Shown here piece by piece: positions 63,400 to 64,000 of a stretch of 64,000 bases of DNA (position 1 is its first letter; every line of letters starts with the position of its first letter). Both the position numbers and the translations under genes were made by a program. A model generated the notes under the pieces. It ran no database searches. It was not told the DNA's origin and saw only the letters and a list, made by a program, of their open reading frames with translations. The DNA is taken from positions 62,001-126,000 of the forward strand of contig CP060756.1 of the NCBI GenBank assembly GCA_023205875.1, given 5' to 3'. Source of the DNA: Chloropicon primus (Eukaryota; Chlorophyta; Chloropicophyceae; Chloropicales; Chloropicaceae).

Positions 63400-64000
63400 T
63401 TACACACTTTTTGGTTGACGCAAGTGCTTCAGGAGGACGTTGCGTGCCCCGTTCACATCCCGACCGCACTTGAAGCCACACTTCTGGCACTTGTACACCT
63501 CTGCTCCACCCAGGTTCTTCTTGATGTGTCCGCACCTGCCACAGGTCTTGGAGGTGTACTCCTCCGTCACGATCGCCAGCTCACTGCCGTGCAAGAGCAC
63601 CTTGGAAGCCAAGAACGTTCTGAACGCATAGTGCCTCAACGTCAAGAGCGTGCGAGCCGTCTTCTTCCTGATCACTCGGCGTCTCCCGTTGTTGTTCTTC
63701 TTCACCATGTCTTGGGACTTGAACTCCGGGAGGAGGATTGTGTCGAACCTCCTGCATAGATCGTTGGCTACCTTTTTGTGAAGCTCGTTCGTCAGACCTC
63801 GAAGTTTCTCCATGCAGGCGTATTGCTGTCTCTTCAAGTCGCGGCGGTCGAGGTAAGGGAGCTTCACCTTTGGGTCTTTGCGCTCGGAAATGATCTCATC
63901 AATCCTCCAGCAGAGGTTGAACAGCCTCGCGAAGCCTCGCTCGCCCTTGGCATACTCCCCGACGCCTTCTTGCGGCGAGTACGACGTCTGAAAGGTCCTG
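63400..64000 (-). CDS. TnpB/Fanzor-type RNA-guided nuclease, C-terminal part, cut by the window
   Basis: The frame is open from the right edge (codon starting 63999) to a stop at 63400, about 200 residues. The visible start, RTFQTSYSPQ, is the stretch that follows the RuvC-I Asp in TnpB, so the catalytic Asp lies outside. LLPEFKSQDM carries the RuvC-II Glu, and two Cys pairs in CGRCG and CQKCG form the zinc-ribbon. GRDVNGARN holds the RuvC-III Asp. These are the hallmarks of TnpB and of eukaryotic Fanzor proteins, found in IS607-like and other DNA transposons. It is probably a mobile element gene acquired by this alga; an RNA-guided nuclease activity is inferred. Confidence 0.88.
   Translation of the reverse strand, partial: RTFQTSYSPQEGVGEYAKGERGFARLFNLCWRIDEIISERKDPKVKLPYLDRRDLKRQQYACMEKLRGLTNELHKKVANDLCRRFDTILLPEFKSQDMVKKNNNGRRRVIRKKTARTLLTLRHYAFRTFLASKVLLHGSELAIVTEEYTSKTCGRCGHIKKNLGGAEVYKCQKCGFKCGRDVNGARNVLLKHLRQPKSV

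Overview
The window is nuclear DNA from a eukaryote of the green lineage, most likely a small, gene-dense chlorophyte alga of prasinophyte grade; a chloropicophyte-like alga is a guess. The evidence is the gene set: a plant-type ketol-acid reductoisomerase and a pyruvate kinase with transit-like leaders, a DUF3067 protein, a calcium-dependent protein kinase with four EF-hands, an ALWAYS EARLY/LIN9 protein, an FBS-type F-box protein, a CMP-Kdo synthetase and TTTTAGGG-like repeats. CFAP81/DLEC1, CFAP61 and centrin imply a cilium, or retained ciliary genes. Genes lie on both strands, often only 50-600 bases apart, with zero to three short introns carrying GT(A/G)AG donors and often a simple-sequence tract near the acceptor. 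Arginine is mostly AGG in typical genes.

Layout. 1-14 kb: CFAP81, a membrane-anchored diacylglycerol kinase, a CDPK, a small two-exon membrane protein, a metallo-beta-lactamase-fold hydrolase, an F-box protein, then an island of foreign composition carrying two overlapping ORFs, one with a PD-(D/E)XK-like motif. 14-26 kb: SMC6, a four-exon lipid-anchored coiled-coil protein, a coiled-coil protein with a beta-rich head, a membrane protein, a PTGES2-like glutaredoxin-fold protein, a 0.5 kb CTG/GAT-type repeat and centrin. 26-41.7 kb: ribophorin I (OST1), ketol-acid reductoisomerase, LIN9/ALY, CMP-Kdo synthetase, an NSF-type double AAA+ ATPase fused to a secretory-type N-terminal region, CSN1 and a sialidase-like protein. 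41.7-54 kb: a flavin monooxygenase, a chimeric pseudogene, a bZIP protein, a secreted Lys/Pro-repeat protein, CFAP61, a Nudix hydrolase and an armadillo protein. 54-64 kb: an RRM protein with a 20-base microexon, a PH-like/SHOCT-like protein, a DUF3067 protein, a YkgJ-methyltransferase fusion, pyruvate kinase, an amidohydrolase, and at the right edge the C-terminal part of a TnpB/Fanzor-type RNA-guided nuclease with hairpins just downstream.

Most genes are housekeeping and unrelated, so there is no operon-like logic. The most unusual item is the 1081-residue NSF-like protein: its D1 and D2 ATPase modules are plainly NSF-like, but the SNAP-binding N domain is not seen and a hydrophobic leader plus about 500 residues of beta-sandwich-like repeats stands in its place, within one uninterrupted exon. 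The edge TnpB/Fanzor and the foreign-composition island are the mobile or transferred components. Exon boundaries were derived by eye from splice motifs and frame arithmetic; no search or transcript data were used.
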